From: Cytospora piceicola
Lineage: Eukaryota; Ascomycota; Sordariomycetes; Diaporthales; Cytosporaceae
Direction: 5' to 3'
Assembly (NCBI GenBank): GCA_023375675.1
Contig: JALQBC010000026.1
Coordinates: 310,001 to 374,000 of the forward strand
DNA length: 64,000 nucleotides
Notes under the pieces: generated by a model
What the model saw: the letters and a program-made list of their open reading frames with translations, nothing else
What the model was told of the DNA's origin: nothing
The model's database searches: none
Program-made: the position numbers and the translations under genes
Shown: one piece after another, positions 46,664 through 58,055 of the stretch
How positions within the stretch are numbered: the first letter of the stretch is position 1
How the letters are laid out: each line of letters begins with the position of its first letter

Positions 46664-47791
46664 ATGTCGGGCAGCTTCAGTTCTTTGGACCTCAGTCCTG
46701 TCATCATCACCGGTGGTTGTGGCTTCATTGGCTCTCATTTGGCCGAAGGCCTCCTCGCAGAAAATCCCAACTGCCAGATTCATGTCATTGATACAAACAC
46801 TGCAAGGAACCAAGTCCCTGGTGTCCACTACCACACTTGCGATATCACATCTTATGCGGACGTAGAGTCCGTCTTCGTTGAGACCAAGCCCCAGACCGTC
46901 TTCCACGTTGCATCTCCAGACCCGCTATTCCTGAACCCAGCTCGATTCCGCAGCGTGAACGTCGACGGGGCCAAGAATCTCCTGCATGCGGCTAAAAAGA
47001 CAAAATCTGTGAAGGCCTTTGTCTACACTTCAACTTCCTCGGCCATCCACGATAACGTCAGCGAATTAGTCGATGCCTACGAGTCGATGCCAGTCCTTCG
47101 ATACCCAGCCCAGAAGCGAGTGTATACTCTGACCAAAGTTGAGGCCGAAGACGAGATCCTCGCAGCAAACCGTCAGGGTGGAGATTCCTCCATGTTGACA
47201 ACATCCATTCGTCCCGCTACCGCCTTTGGAGCCCGTGATTTTGGCTTCATGGGCAAGGTAATTGCCCAAGCCCGAGCTGGAAAAGCAAAAGCGCAAATTG
47301 GGTCGGGAAAGAACTACTACGATGTTACGTACATCTCCAACCTGGTGGATGCTCATCTACTCGCCGCCCATGCCCTGATCGACACATATGGCAAGGCTGC
47401 TCCACCTCTGGAGAGCCAGGTTGATGGCCAGGCTTTTATTATCACCAACGACGAGCCAGTTCTCTTCTGGGAATTCAATCGAGCCGTTGCTGCCTCCGTC
47501 GGCATGCCTGTGAGACAGGAGGATATCAAAGTCGTCCCTTACTGGGTTGCCATGCTGGCAGCTACAGTGAGCGAGTGGAGCACTTGGATCTTTTCCTTTG
47601 GCAAGAAGCAGGCTCCAATCACCAGGGAAGCCGTCCACTTGAGCACCATTACACGCACCCTCAAGTGCGACAAGGCCAAGCGGATTCTCGGCTACAAGCC
47701 GAAGGTGGGTGTCTACGAAGGGCTTGAGGAATGTAGCAAATGGTTTGTTGAGGAAGCAAAGGAGACTGAAGAGGCCAAGAAGATAGTCTGA
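46664..47791 (+). CDS. Erg26-like 3-beta-hydroxysteroid/sterol dehydrogenase
   Basis: An intronless 375-residue protein from ATG in the context CACAATGTC. It has the N-terminal NAD(P)-binding motif ITGGCGFIGSHLAEGL, then HVIDTNTARN, VFHVASPDP and the catalytic Ser region VYTSTSSAIHDN. The Tyr-x-x-x-Lys pair is in RVYTLTKVEAE. RPATAFGARD and YYDVTYISNLVDAHLLAA follow. The C-terminal part has a hydrophobic stretch PYWVAMLAATVSEWSTWIF that may hold it at the ER membrane. The pattern is that of the extended SDR family with sterol-4-alpha-carboxylate 3-dehydrogenase (Erg26), which acts in C-4 demethylation of ergosterol precursors. Fungal genomes carry paralogues, so the exact substrate is not certain. 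Confidence 0.88.
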   Translation: MSGSFSSLDLSPVIITGGCGFIGSHLAEGLLAENPNCQIHVIDTNTARNQVPGVHYHTCDITSYADVESVFVETKPQTVFHVASPDPLFLNPARFRSVNVDGAKNLLHAAKKTKSVKAFVYTSTSSAIHDNVSELVDAYESMPVLRYPAQKRVYTLTKVEAEDEILAANRQGGDSSMLTTSIRPATAFGARDFGFMGKVIAQARAGKAKAQIGSGKNYYDVTYISNLVDAHLLAAHALIDTYGKAAPPLESQVDGQAFIITNDEPVLFWEFNRAVAASVGMPVRQEDIKVVPYWVAMLAATVSEWSTWIFSFGKKQAPITREAVHLSTITRTLKCDKAKRILGYKPKVGVYEGLEECSKWFVEEAKETEEAKKIV

Positions 47792-48125
47792 GGACAGCGG
47801 GGACTTCGAATATTGGGTGATTTTCTATTCATTTATAAATGATGCCCTTGAGATGCTACGGAGGTACATAGAAAGATTGCAGCTTCCAAGGTTTCCAATC
47901 ACCATTGACAAGTGCGCTTCATTGAGTATAGAGCCGTTTCCACCGTTATTACCCTAGGGTAGTCCAGGGTTCTACGGAGGACTGGGACACGTCTCACCGT
48001 TCTCGCGCTCTTTATCAAGATACTATGTCTTCATGCCAAAATAAATCACACGATCTAAAATCCTATCGAGCGCTGGGCATGTCTAGCAGTTTTCTGTCGA
48101 GACGTTTGACTCTACAGTCTGCATA
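47792..48125. other. Intergenic, 3' region of Erg26-like gene
   Basis: Holds TACCCTAGGGTA at 47950-47961. Nothing else recognised. Confidence 0.5.
47950..47961. repeat. Palindrome TACCCTAGGGTA, copy 3 of 4
   Basis: Perfect 12-bp palindrome identical to the other three. Confidence 0.8.
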
Positions 48126-48703
48126 AGTAGGTACTTAAGACCTGGAGTAGGATTTCAAGTATTGAAGCTGGTTGGAGCTTTCAAGAATGCTAAGACACTA
48201 TATATGACTACTAGGAGATTGGACAGAACATTCTTCAATGATTTATTCAAAAGGATCCTACTCTTGTCAAACTCTAAAGCCCATTCAGCAGCAAAAGTTA
48301 CGCAGGACAAGTGGGTATGCCACTGAATACTCGCATAGCTGGGAAAGACTGAGCGGACAATGTTCAGCGCCTTTTCAAATCCCTCCCGGGGTTTGAACCT
48401 CAGCTTCACTCTCGTGACGGAGTGATCCCTGGGCGGTACTATGAATGTCACGCCGAGAAGCAGTTGGTCGCATATTTCTTGGATCAGCACCATTTCCTCC
48501 CATATGACGAAACCGATCAGGGTGGGAGGGAATGGTCGCCAGATTGGAAGCGGGTAGAACACAGGCGGGTGGAACCACCTGTTACCGTTACCAAGGCAGA
48601 GATCATGGTCAGTCGTCCGGTGTGTCCTGACTGCAGCCTGTTTGTACAGCATATCAATATGGCTTTGGCACTTGATATTTCACTTATGTCTGGCTCATGT
48701 TGA
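48126..48703 (+). pseudogene. Deaminase-like gene fragment (HAE / PxCxxC)
   Basis: The last 93 residues are one open frame: GRYYECHAEKQLVAYFLDQH, later EIMVSRPVCPDCSLFVQHIN. The His-Ala-Glu with Cys-x-x-Cys in a PVCPDC context is the zinc site of the cytidine-deaminase fold, as in the fungal nucleic-acid-deaminase-like proteins with a CHAEKQL motif. Upstream in the same frame is NVQRLFKSLPGFEPQLHSRD, then a stop. Further upstream another frame reads VLKLVGAFKNAKTLYMTTRR and LFKRILLLSNSKAHSA. Either an unusual short intron near 48320-48360 joins them or the gene is broken and 5'-truncated. It is related to the AT-rich relic at 44.6 kb. I treat it as a fragment; a working gene cannot be excluded. 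Confidence 0.6.
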
Positions 48704-48957
48704 TATACTGAAGTCGAACGGTGGTTATCAAACGGAGATTGTGTGCTTTATTTCATGAGTCACGATACTGACATTCTTCTCACCCTTTTCATTCTCCTTT
48801 CACTTCTGATCACCGGTATACATTGCAGCAGTTTAGCTAGGTAGCAGTGGTGGTGATAATGATAGTAATACGCTATATGACAGAACAAAAGTACCATACA
48901 AACAACCTATCCAGCCTCAAACCACCCCACCCACCGCCTCTTCCCCAAAACACCAAC

Positions 48958-49995
48958 CTACAGCCGACTCGGCATCCTCGCGCCCCCATCGAGCCGGATC
49001 ACACACCCGTTCAGCATGACATTCTCCACGGCGTGCCTCACCAGCGCCGCGAACTCGGCCCCCGTGCCGCCCCTCCTCGGGAACTCCATCGCCCTCTCCA
49101 GGCCCGCCCGCACCTTGTCCCCGATCATGCTCGTCATGGGCGTCTCGAACGTCCCGGGCGCCACCGTCACCACCCGCACCCCGAACCGCGACAGGTCCCG
49201 CGTCAGCGGCAGCGTCATGGCCGCCACGGCCCCCTTGGACGCCGCGTAGGCCGTCTGGCCCATCTGCCCGTCGTACGCCGCCGCCGACGACACCATCACC
49301 ACGACGCCGTGCTCCCCGTCGGCGCCATGATCGTCCTGTTCCCCGGGTGTGGGGGAGGGGGACTGGGCGAGGTGAGGGAGGAACTGCCGGATGACGTCTA
49401 ACGTGCCGCGGAGGTTGATGTTCAGGACAAAGTCTAAGGACTCGAGGGGGAGGGGCCGGTGCTTGGAGTCCAGGATCTAATGGTAGCTCTTTTAGTATGC
49501 ATAAACATGGCCATTTACATATCTCCTCAGGAGTTTGGCTGGTCCTTTGTACATGGGCGAAGGAAGGGGGTAAAGCAAGCCAGTGATAATCCCGGGTTCA
49601 GAGAACATACCAGTCCTGGATTTCCCACCCCAGCGGCCGGTATGATGCCCCCCAACGGCTTTCCCGTCCGTGAAACCCACTCCGCCGTCCCTGCCACTGC
49701 GGCGGCGATGCTCTCGGTGTCCGTGACGTCTACGGCAAAGAACCTCGCCCGGGACTCACCGCCCAGTTTCTCGACGAGCTCGGCACCGGCGTCCTCGTTC
49801 AGGTCGAGGATGGCGATGTTTCCGCCATGCTGGGAGAGCTCGATGGCGGTGGCTCGGCCGAGGCCGGATGCGCTTTGGTTTCAGTTGTTAGTGAGGTGTC
49901 GGTGTATGTGACGGGGGGTATGAAGGGGAATGAAGATGTGCCCGTCGAGCTGCTTACCCGCCTGATATGACGAAAGTACGGCCGGAGATTCTCAT
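48958..49995 (-). CDS. Short-chain dehydrogenase/reductase (17-beta-HSD10-like)
   Basis: Three exons, 49995-49958, 49872-49611 and 49476-48958, give 272 residues. The first intron ends in CAAAG (AAG acceptor), fixed by frame because it completes the cofactor motif SGGASGLGRATAI. Other SDR features are AILDLNEDAG (cofactor choice loop, Asp fits NAD), IIPAAGVG in place of NNAG, the catalytic Ser in MVSSAAAYDG and the Tyr-x-x-x-Lys in QTAYAASKGAV (Tyr near 177), with VAPGTFETPM after it. The C-terminus NGCVIRLDGGARM is typical of the group that includes 3-hydroxyacyl-CoA dehydrogenase type 2. It probably oxidises a hydroxyacyl or hydroxysteroid-like substrate. No organelle signal is evident except a final Ser-Arg-Leu (SRL), a peroxisomal PTS1 variant. 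Confidence 0.9.
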
Positions 49996-51089
49996 TGTTC
50001 CAAATGATTTTAATAAGAAATATGGAGCTTAGATAGGCTAAGAAAGGGATGGTTCAACGAATATAGTACTTAAGTAGGTAACACGGTAGAGTCCACTCGC
50101 TAAACGGGGAGTGAGGTTGAAAATAGCCTCGGCTCTTACTTAAGCATCCCAGCAATGAAGCACAGGGACGGCTTTCACGTGTCAATGTTGAGGATTCATC
50201 ACAGATACCAGTGTCCATACTACAAATGGGCTCGAAATCAAGGACTAAACGCTGGCAGATGTCAAGATAAATGGTTAAGTTTAAGTATACTACAATCATT
50301 CATTGGTGTTTAAGTTATTGCCCGGAAGGCCAGTAAAGAACAAGAGAACCCTAACCCTTACAGATACCATGTAAACCAGACGGCCAAGTCAGGATACAGA
50401 GTCTCTCCTTGCATACTTAGTACTTAAGTACTTAGTATGTTTGTGGTTTTTTCCTGAAAAGGTGAGCCACACATCCTTCTTCCAGGCCCCAAGGCCCTGC
50501 GTATCAATGCCAGTATCCGCAATGTGTTGAGTGCCCAATCAAGTCGACAGGGCCTCGGGGAGACAGGCCCTTTCCGAGAATGGCACAGCAGTAATATCGA
50601 AGGGCCCACGCGTCCCTCAAGCTTCCTCCACCAACGTTATACATTCATACATCTCGCAAACCCCCAAGCAGAACTCGTACTAGATGATGGTACTTGTCCG
50701 ACGTATGGATTCACAAGAACCCGGAGCAGAGAAGAAAGGAAACAATGAAAAGAAAATACCCCAACTTTGAATGGGGCCTCGCTCAAGCCTGTCGTAGAGA
50801 AGCACGACTGCTGTCGGTTCAATACTCGAAGTACAAATCCAGCGAGGCCCACGAAGGGGATAATCAGGAAACCTCATGCCCGAGAATCTACAGGAAGGGG
50901 TCAGAGACCTGTTTTCCTGAGTCCCAGGGATCCCCTCCCCCCCAACCCATCCAGCGGACAGTACAGCCAAATATCAATCCCCGGGGTTGACAGTAATTTG
51001 GGGGAGCGCCTCGGGGGCTTAGCGCTTTAGACAGGACGACCAGCCCTCGTACGTGAGGGCATGTCAGAAGCCACCATGTACTGCGGTAT
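49996..51089. other. Intergenic, palindrome-rich
   Basis: Two TACTTAAGTA copies (50067-50076 and 50421-50430) and a short telomere-like CCCTAACCCT (50349-50358). Open frames at 50520-50990 have no recognisable content. Confidence 0.5.
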
Positions 51090-52384
51090 CTAGTGACCTT
51101 GTCGGACCTTATCGAAGTCGCGAAGTCGACCATGTTGATCCTCCACATCGGAGTGGCACGGGCGGTACCGATCTGTCAATGGCAAAGGGTGGTCGTGGCG
51201 ACTTCGTGTATGATAGCGAGGGGGCGAGGAAAACTCGCTCTTGATCCTGGGGGCTCCCCGAAGAGGGGAACGGTAACGGTGATGACGAGCTCCATTCCCG
51301 TGTGAGCCGCTCTTGTACGCGGCGGGAGATCGAGATCGGTATCGGAGTCCGGTCTCTGGAGCCTTGGTTCTGGGAGGCAAGGACCCATGCTTGGCATTAG
51401 CTCTCTGGGATGCGACCTGTCCCATCTTGAAACCCTCAACGAAAGCTCGAGCTTGGGTAGGGTCAGTCATATCGACACTCGAAGGCGCCATGAGGCCAGG
51501 CTGGTAGACCTCTGTGCCCTTGCTCTGGTGTCGGTGTACGGATTGCTGTCGCCAATCCTCCTGGCGATGGAAAGAGTCCTTTACTTGGAAATTGTTGTTT
51601 GTTGTCGTGGAAGTCTGCCTGCGCCAATTGTTCGGGCCTGGCCTAGGCCACTTACAACGTAGCTGCTTGACAGCTTTGTCGGCAACATGGACCTTCGCAT
51701 CGACTGCATTGTCGAATTGAGTGTCGCTGTGCACAGCAAGGTCCTGCAACTTGACGGTGCACTGGTACTGCACCTCACCAGCTTTGTTCCGTGTTTCCAT
51801 GGTATTGAATTCCGGGTTGAAGTGGCGCCGTTGGCATTCGTAGGAGAGCCACTGGGTTGCTGAAGCAAACGGCGGGGGCAAAGCTGGTCCATTACCCCCA
51901 GACCCGTTATTATCGTTCTTCCCAACCCAACGGTTTGCTGCATGTCCTGAAGGTGGATTGCGCGTGGTGGTAGCAGTCAAGTTTGGGCGAGCAGGGAGGT
52001 TTGAGTACAGCATTCCTGAATGAATGGGCACGACATGGTTGTTTGAGCGGCCGAGGACGGCCGCAAACCGATCCTGGGGGGTTCCGGTGGCCGGAGCGGA
52101 GGGCTTGGATGCTGCATCGGAGGTCTTCATCGCATTGTCTGCCTCATTTTTGTAACGGGAGAATGAGGGGATAGCTTCTCTCTAGGTTAGAATTCTTATA
52201 CACGAGGGGTGTCGGAGGGGTTGGGGGTTGGGAAGGGCGAACACCTACCGAGGGCACTGGGAGACACAGCGATCTCGCCAGGCGCTAACTTCTTAGGATT
52301 CAAGTTGGAGTCCATGGTAGAAACCATATTTCCGGTCTTGCTCATCTGGGCAAGCACACTGTCAATCAAATCTGTAGCCATCAT
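51090..52384 (-). CDS. Putative dsRNA-binding-like protein with RS-rich tail
   Basis: Two exons, 52384-52249 and 52138-51090, give 394 residues; the join (GTAGGT donor, GGCAG acceptor) is in frame and creates ALDNAMKTSD. Around residues 140-205 a segment fits a double-stranded-RNA-binding fold: WLSYECQRRHFNPEFNTMET, then EVQYQCTVKLQDLAV, then AKVHVADKAVKQL as the last helix. The N-terminus has polar low-complexity. The C-terminus is Arg/Ser/His-rich (RYRSRSPAAYKSG, HRYRSPLRGAPR), as in nuclear RNA-processing factors. I infer an RNA-binding nuclear protein; the family and partner are not known. Confidence 0.72.
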
Positions 52385-53036
52385 GGACGAGGGTGAGTCT
52401 TCCTTGAAGAGGACCAGGGCCGAGACGAAAGGAAGAGTTGAACGACAATATCGTTTGTGGATGGATCAAGGGAAGATACCTGGACAGATGGAACAGAAAA
52501 GTCAACGACAACAGAGTAGGCGTGACTGGTTGTGAGTTGTTGTTACTCTGTGACTTTGTGACTTTGTGATTTTTGTCTGCAGTGCGCCAAACACGACAAG
52601 GCAGGCGCGATGTGGCGTAGTATGGCGATGCAGGTACGCGTCGGGGCGTCGACTGGCAGGTCACGCGTTTGCGGGCACAGAAATAGGGTAGCTTGCAGGA
52701 AACAAAGGCTGAGTACGTCACAGAAGACTGGACGATGCTATCATACCTTGGGCTTGGATACACCTGGTAGTTTCGGTCTCAAGTTGCTGCAGTCTCTCGT
52801 CACCATGAAACGGTGGGGTTTGGGTAGAGGGTGGAAGGATATGGGAGAGGATATGTTCCTAAGTACAAATGTGCAAACGGTGAGGTTCCAGGGTTCGGAA
52901 ATATAATGTGAAGAGCTTCTACCTTTTTGTGAATTTAGGGGGAATGGTGGGACAGCACCAAGAGTGCCGCCTAAATCCCTTGTCATAACAAACTGTAATT
53001 CACACAAGAGATGGTACCATCAGAGCCTCAGGCATC
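52385..53036. other. Intergenic, nothing recognised
   Basis: Promoter of the RNA-binding-like gene and the 3' side of the next gene. No coding frame supported. Confidence 0.5.
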
Positions 53037-54163
53037 TTAAGCCATGACGTTAACTAGTGCTTGACCTTTCTCCCACCTGGCAATATTTGCAACCTGCTCC
53101 TCATACCACGTCGTCAGCTTCTCCTTCTCTGCATATCCCGTATGAGGAGTCAGGAGCACTTGGCTCCTCCCATCTTCTCCCCACTTCGTCGTCCTCCACG
53201 CACTATCCAGTGGCAGCGGCTCCAGCTCAAACACATCCATCGCCGCCGCCCTGATCTTGCCCTTGTTCAGGACATCCTGCAGGTCCTCATCGACCACGAT
53301 CGGCCCTCTGGAGGTGTTGATAAACAGTGCGTCAGGCCTCATCAGCTCCAGGTCTTTCTTGGCAATCAACCCCCTCGACCGGTCCGACAGCACGACATGC
53401 ACGCTCAGCACGTCCGACTGCCTGAACAGCTCCTCCTTGCTCACAACCCTGAACGTCTTCTCCCCCTCCGCTGTCTCAGTGGCCAGGCCCTCTTCCCTGG
53501 CCTGCTCATCCGCCTTCTCCTGCGTGAGGTTGGAACTCCAAGCAATGACCTTCATCCCAAAGGCTATATGCATGGTCTTTGCGACCGCCACTCCCACGCG
53601 GCCGAGACCCACCACACCCAGAGTTGCGCCGACCAGGTTGACAGCCACGCCCGTCTGCCACCCTCCAGACTTGACGGATTGGTCGTCAGGGACGATGTTG
53701 CGGGCCAGCGCCAGGATCATGGCCACGCAGTGGTGCACCGTGCTGTCACCGGAGCTCTTGGCGCCGGCCACGGGGATGCCGCGGTCACTGAACGCGGGAA
53801 GGTCTAGGGCGTTGTTGCGAAGCCCGGTTGTGAGGAGGAACTTGAGATTTGGTAACCGAGCAATGAGGTCTTCAGGGAAGGGAGTGCGTTCCCTCATGGT
53901 GCCTATTGCTGGTTAGTCTCTTCGTACCTTCAGCCGTCCCGTCGACCAGTCCAGATGTCTGTTCACTCACAAATGATGTTGAACGGCTCTAGCCGCTTGA
54001 CCAGCTTCTCCTTTTCATCTTGGGATGTCTCACGGTGGTTGTACGGCCGCAGAGTGTCTCTGAAGATGGTCACTTGAAACTTGCTGCTGTCTAGCTTCTG
54101 GAAGGTGGGCTCAGCAAAGCCCTGGTAATCATCTAGGATAGCAACTTTGAAAGGCCCAGACAT
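53037..54163 (-). CDS. D-isomer-specific 2-hydroxyacid dehydrogenase
   Basis: Two exons, 54163-53971 and 53902-53037, give 352 residues; the split Cys codon is restored by GTGAGT...AATAG. The N-terminus FKVAILDDYQGFAEP starts the catalytic domain. LLTTGLRNNALDL and HHCVAMILALARN precede the NAD motif LGVVGLGRVGVAVA (about 150-164). The active-site residues are Arg in FINTSRGPIVV (about 261), Glu in VFELEPLP (about 290) and His in LLTPHTGYAEKE (about 318). The enzyme reduces a 2-keto acid or oxidises a D-2-hydroxy acid with NAD(P). Serine-biosynthesis 3-phosphoglycerate dehydrogenase is unlikely because there is no C-terminal ACT domain. The substrate is not readable. Confidence 0.92.
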
Positions 54164-54986
54164 GGTCGCGTAGCGTTATACAGGTTGTTGACGTTCAGAG
54201 AGAGGCTCTTTAGGCACTGTGATTTGAACTGTCGAAAGGCTATGCAAAACACGGAGGTGTGGTCCTCGTGTAGTTCCTGGAGTAAACTGGTTCTGGAGTC
54301 CTCGGCCCGGTGTCGGCATTTAAGACGGCGATGTCGTCAGTCAGTCGTCCCCGCTTTGACCAAACATGCCGAAACACATGCCGCTTAACCGACATCACAA
54401 CCAGACACCAAAAAATAAACCACCCTATTATCACAAGACCTCTTACCACAACCAAAAGAATTGGCAAAAATGTATATAATAACATGCAACAGCAGGGATT
54501 CGCTGGTCGTCACCGACCCAACTACTAATCCGCCTCTCACAAGCTTGACTAAGGGAGAGCGGACGGGATCCCGTATTTTCTTGTGGATATGGTCGCATGT
54601 GTCAGATCTAGGCTGTGTGGTGTTTATATTCACCCACTCTCACTCCAGATCGTGGTATCGACGAATGTTGGCGCCATGACTTGGGATCTCTTTGGCAGGA
54701 AAGACCAGGCTCGAAAGAAATCATGTCCACTATTTCAGTAACCATAGCATCAGCCTGAGTATCGGTTATGCGCCGGATTGATTAACAAAACAGAAAGGGG
54801 GGTTAGAAAACCACAACTCCGTGTCCACAGATGAAACGGTTTCTTGAGATGTCCAGAAAGGCGAGACCCGACTGACCGGGTTCAGGCTGTCGGGTCCGCC
54901 TTGTAGCAGTACATTTCCACCTAGAAAGACTTGTTCCTTTGCATGAAGTCTCCCCCAAACCCTTTCGTCTAACCCAGTGTACTGCT
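54164..54986. other. Intergenic, nothing recognised
   Basis: Promoter of the dehydrogenase gene and the 3' region of the DUF6594 gene. Confidence 0.5.
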
Positions 54987-55998
54987 TCAGGAATTCGTCC
55001 CAACGAAGACTACCAACACAGCCGCATATGCTGCGACCATTCCTAGGACCGTTTCCCCATTAGTCGACTGGCCCCAGTATGACAAGAAGCCCGCGAACAG
55101 GACTGTTGCCACGCTGGTTGTTAACAGTGTTGTTAGTAGGTCCCTGTGCAACACCATGATGAGCATAGGTCCGATCAGTGCCACTCCGCCCAGTATCCCC
55201 ATGCCGAAGCGCTCGAGAAAGAGTGCGAGGCGCTCGCTCTCATTCCGTTCGTGCCGCGACATTCCCGGGAGTATGTTGAGTCCGTCATCATAATCATCCC
55301 GGTCCTCGATACCTTCCTTCATGCTTTTGTAGTGTGCCCGTTCGGGACCCGGCAACAATTTGGCATCTTCCATAAGGCGGAAACCAAGGATTTCTCTGCT
55401 TGATATCTGGAAGGGGTCTCTTTCACCGTTCCTGTCACTTTGCCGTTGCTTCTGTGCCATATAGTCCAGATTTTGTAGAGCGGTACCTACATGTGCACAG
55501 CACTGCGGGTCAGACGACCACCAATCCAGACAGTCGATGGGTGATATGTTGCGTACAGTATCGTTCCAGGAGCTCTGTTGCTCGCTTGGTATCATTTGTG
55601 ACGGCTCTTCCTTGCCTATGAATATGCGCAATTACGTCGACCAGCTCTGCCTGTAAGGTATGCAATACCATACGCTGTAGGCTGCTCAGAGCAATAGTAT
55701 ATCCAACTGTCTTATCCTTTTCCCGAATTCGACTAAGGAGATGATTGTCCCCTGCGAAGGCCAGTCGCTCCGCGAGGCTGCAGCTATCTTGCAATAAGTC
55801 CGAGTGTCTCCTTCTACCACCCTTCAGGTCGTTCGGTGCAGCTTCTTCAGGTATGCGCTCAAGCCGGGATGAACCACTATGAGGCTGTAGTCGACGTCTC
55901 GGAGGGGCTGGCCTAATTGTGGGCTGGGGCACCGCTTGCTCCCCGGAACGATGTACCCTCGATGATTGGCGTCTGAAATCTCCGTTTCCGCTATACAT
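54987..55998 (-). CDS. DUF6594-type fungal membrane protein
   Basis: Two exons, 55998-55557 and 55486-54987, give 313 residues. The intron (GTACGC...ATGTAG, TCTGAC branch) is preferred because it creates the continuous family element RATELLERYCTALQNLDYMA. The N-terminal 90 residues are polar and Arg/Pro-rich. Then comes the hallmark helix LSSLQRMVLHTLQAELVDVI, a long coiled-coil-like middle, and two or three TM helices at the end: GILGGVALIGPMLIMVL, SVATVLFAGFLSYWG and VLGMVAAYAAVLVVFVG. This matches the DUF6594 group of fungal proteins, found in many copies and of unknown function. It is probably an internal-membrane or plasma-membrane protein. Confidence 0.85.
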
Positions 55999-56151
55999 CG
56001 TGATGGCGGTAATTATAGGAGACTATGAAGTGAGTAGCGTTGATTGCCTAGGTGAAGCTAGATAGTGTCGAGAAACGTTTTACTCGTTTATATAGGGTGG
56101 TGTAGCTGACATCTGGAGTTATCACCAGGTGCCTACCTATATACCCTAGGG

Positions 56152-56163
56152 TAGGTAGTCAGA
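56152..56163. repeat. Palindrome TACCCTAGGGTA, copy 4 of 4
   Basis: Perfect 12-bp palindrome identical to the other three, with TACCTAGGTA 60 bp further on. Confidence 0.8.
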
Positions 56164-57620
56164 CATAGCTGTACTTGATATACGGGTGAATAACATGGGC
56201 TTACTCATCCAGCATATCGCCTACCTAGGTAGTTCAGGGTTAGTATATTACATGTGTGTGAATGGGTTTGCATATTGCTTTCCGCCGATGCGCTAATGAC
56301 CTATGGTTGATCTGATCTCGTTCTTCAGCCAAGAACGCAATGTCCCCAGGTCCCCTGGTTACTCTCTCGGGGGGCGGGGGGCGGGGGCGCCCAAACCCTG
56401 CTTCGTCTTTGCAATCGCGGGGTACACATGCATGGACTCGAATCGAAGCCTGTTCTTCCTTTCTTCACGAGGCTGTAGCCAACAATGCCTACCAAATAAT
56501 GGCTTTTAACAGGTGCAAAGGCCTGCTGCGTAACACATTTGCTATGCATGCTGCATGCAACCATACCCGCCTATCAAGATGAACGGTATTATAAGTAATG
56601 CCAAGCTGGTGAGATATCCATGTCCATTTGTGGTGACACAGAAGTCAATAGTGAAGTAAATCGTCAAATCTATAGAGGTCTCGAGTCGCTTACGAATTAT
56701 TGACAGAGCCTGCATGCTAAATGCATGGAAATACATGGAAATACATGGAAATTCCTCTGGCCATATTTTCCCCACATTGTTCTGCTGCGTTTCCAGCGCA
56801 TCGCCTTTCGCTCCGTCCCCCTTCTCCCAACCTCAAGGGAGCTGGTGTGCCCCGGGCCCTTGATTACGAATGGGAAGTACTACTGTCTGTCTGCTTGCAT
56901 ACTTCAACATCCCATGACAGACATCCATCATATGAGAATTGCGATTCTGGGGATGCCCCTCCTTCCTCCTGCGGAACTCCTGCTTGCTCTGCACGTGTTC
57001 CAAAGCACACCATCTTAGCAGTGGCCAACCAGCAGACCCATTCATCTAGGAGGATACATATGTATGCTCTGATGATTTGCCTATGGGCCAGTGGCCATAT
57101 AGTTCTTGGCCAGTGATTGTAAACAGCATACACAATTATATGACACTCTACACCTTTAAAGCTAAATCTCAAACAACAAGAGCCCATTCCTTTCTGCATA
57201 TAGAATACCCCACAAGGCTTGGGGGACGTAGTCATAGAGATGGTCGGCGATGTTCGGAGACCACCTGTGGATTCCACAAAGAAGCCTTCCCTGTATTATA
57301 GGCCTGAGGTCTATAGCCCAGAGTTCAGAAGTAGTGACCGCAACTCTCAGAGCACAAGGTTACCGGTGGTGGCCAATACTATGTAGGGGGTTACCGTTTA
57401 CAGCAGGGGTTAAGGATTCCGCTTAGGTAAGCACTCTTTAGCCCCACCTATCTAAATATCTCCCAGCTTCCTTCTATAGCTTCTTAACTAATACAACACA
57501 CACGAACACAACTGTTACCAGTGCCCTCAAGGCTACTACATTTCCACGGGGATACTACGGGCCTATAGAGGACCACGACGGCCTCACAGCGAGCTCCTTA
57601 GAGTATATATATATATCACC

Positions 57621-57672
57621 AGGAAGATCACAAGGAAGATCCCCTTACGGGATCTTCCTACGGGATCTTCCT
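57621..57672. repeat. Short inverted and direct repeats (GGATCTTCCT)
   Basis: AGGAAGATCC at 57633-57642 can pair with GGATCTTCCT at 57650-57659 around a 7-nt loop. ACGGGATCTTCCT is also repeated directly. It could form a hairpin in RNA, but no T run follows, so a terminator is not supported. Confidence 0.6.
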
Positions 57673-57912
57673 ACCTTCCTCTGTATACTTCAAATGTTCC
57701 AAACACATCCTCTTGGCACCTACCTGCTGTCGCATCGTAGGCCAGCCCCTAACATCTCAGGCCGGGCCTCAGGATCATTGTATCCAAATGTGGCCTGAAT
57801 CAGAACATCATTGGAGAACAGGAGTAGTTCATGAAAGTTAATAGGAACAACCCTTTTAGAAGACCATACACTATATTTAACTCTCTATTGCCCATCCTTA
57901 TTCTTCATCGGC

Positions 57913-57919
57913 TATATAA
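57913..57919 (+). promoter_or_regulatory. TATA-box-like TATATAA
   Basis: Located 137 bases before the ATG of the small protein gene and followed by a purine-poor, CA-rich leader, as in strongly expressed fungal genes. Inferred from sequence only. Confidence 0.45.
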
Positions 57920-58055
57920 AGTCAACCATTGTCATCAACAGCAGCAAATCTCCATCTCACTCATCTCATCCACTACACCATTTACCAACATCACTTTGAA
58001 TAGCTATCATCAGACACCTCATTTCAAGTCTCCAACCCAGCACAAAACAACAAAA

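Larger units (their letters stand above)
55999..58055. other. Intergenic with palindromes and a hairpin
   Basis: No supported gene. It holds TACCCTAGGGTA at 56152-56163, TACCTAGGTA at 56222-56231, a triple GGAAATACAT-type repeat near 56730 and a hairpin at 57.63 kb. The right end is the promoter and leader of the small protein at 58.06 kb, with a TATATAA box at 57913-57919 and a long CA-rich leader. Confidence 0.5.

Noticed and set aside
48155..48652. Minus-strand open frame of 165 codons
   Set aside because: Lies opposite the deaminase-like sequence, whose zinc motifs are on the plus strand.
57633..57659. Hairpin as a transcription terminator
   Set aside because: No T run follows, and fungal Pol II genes do not end at such hairpins.
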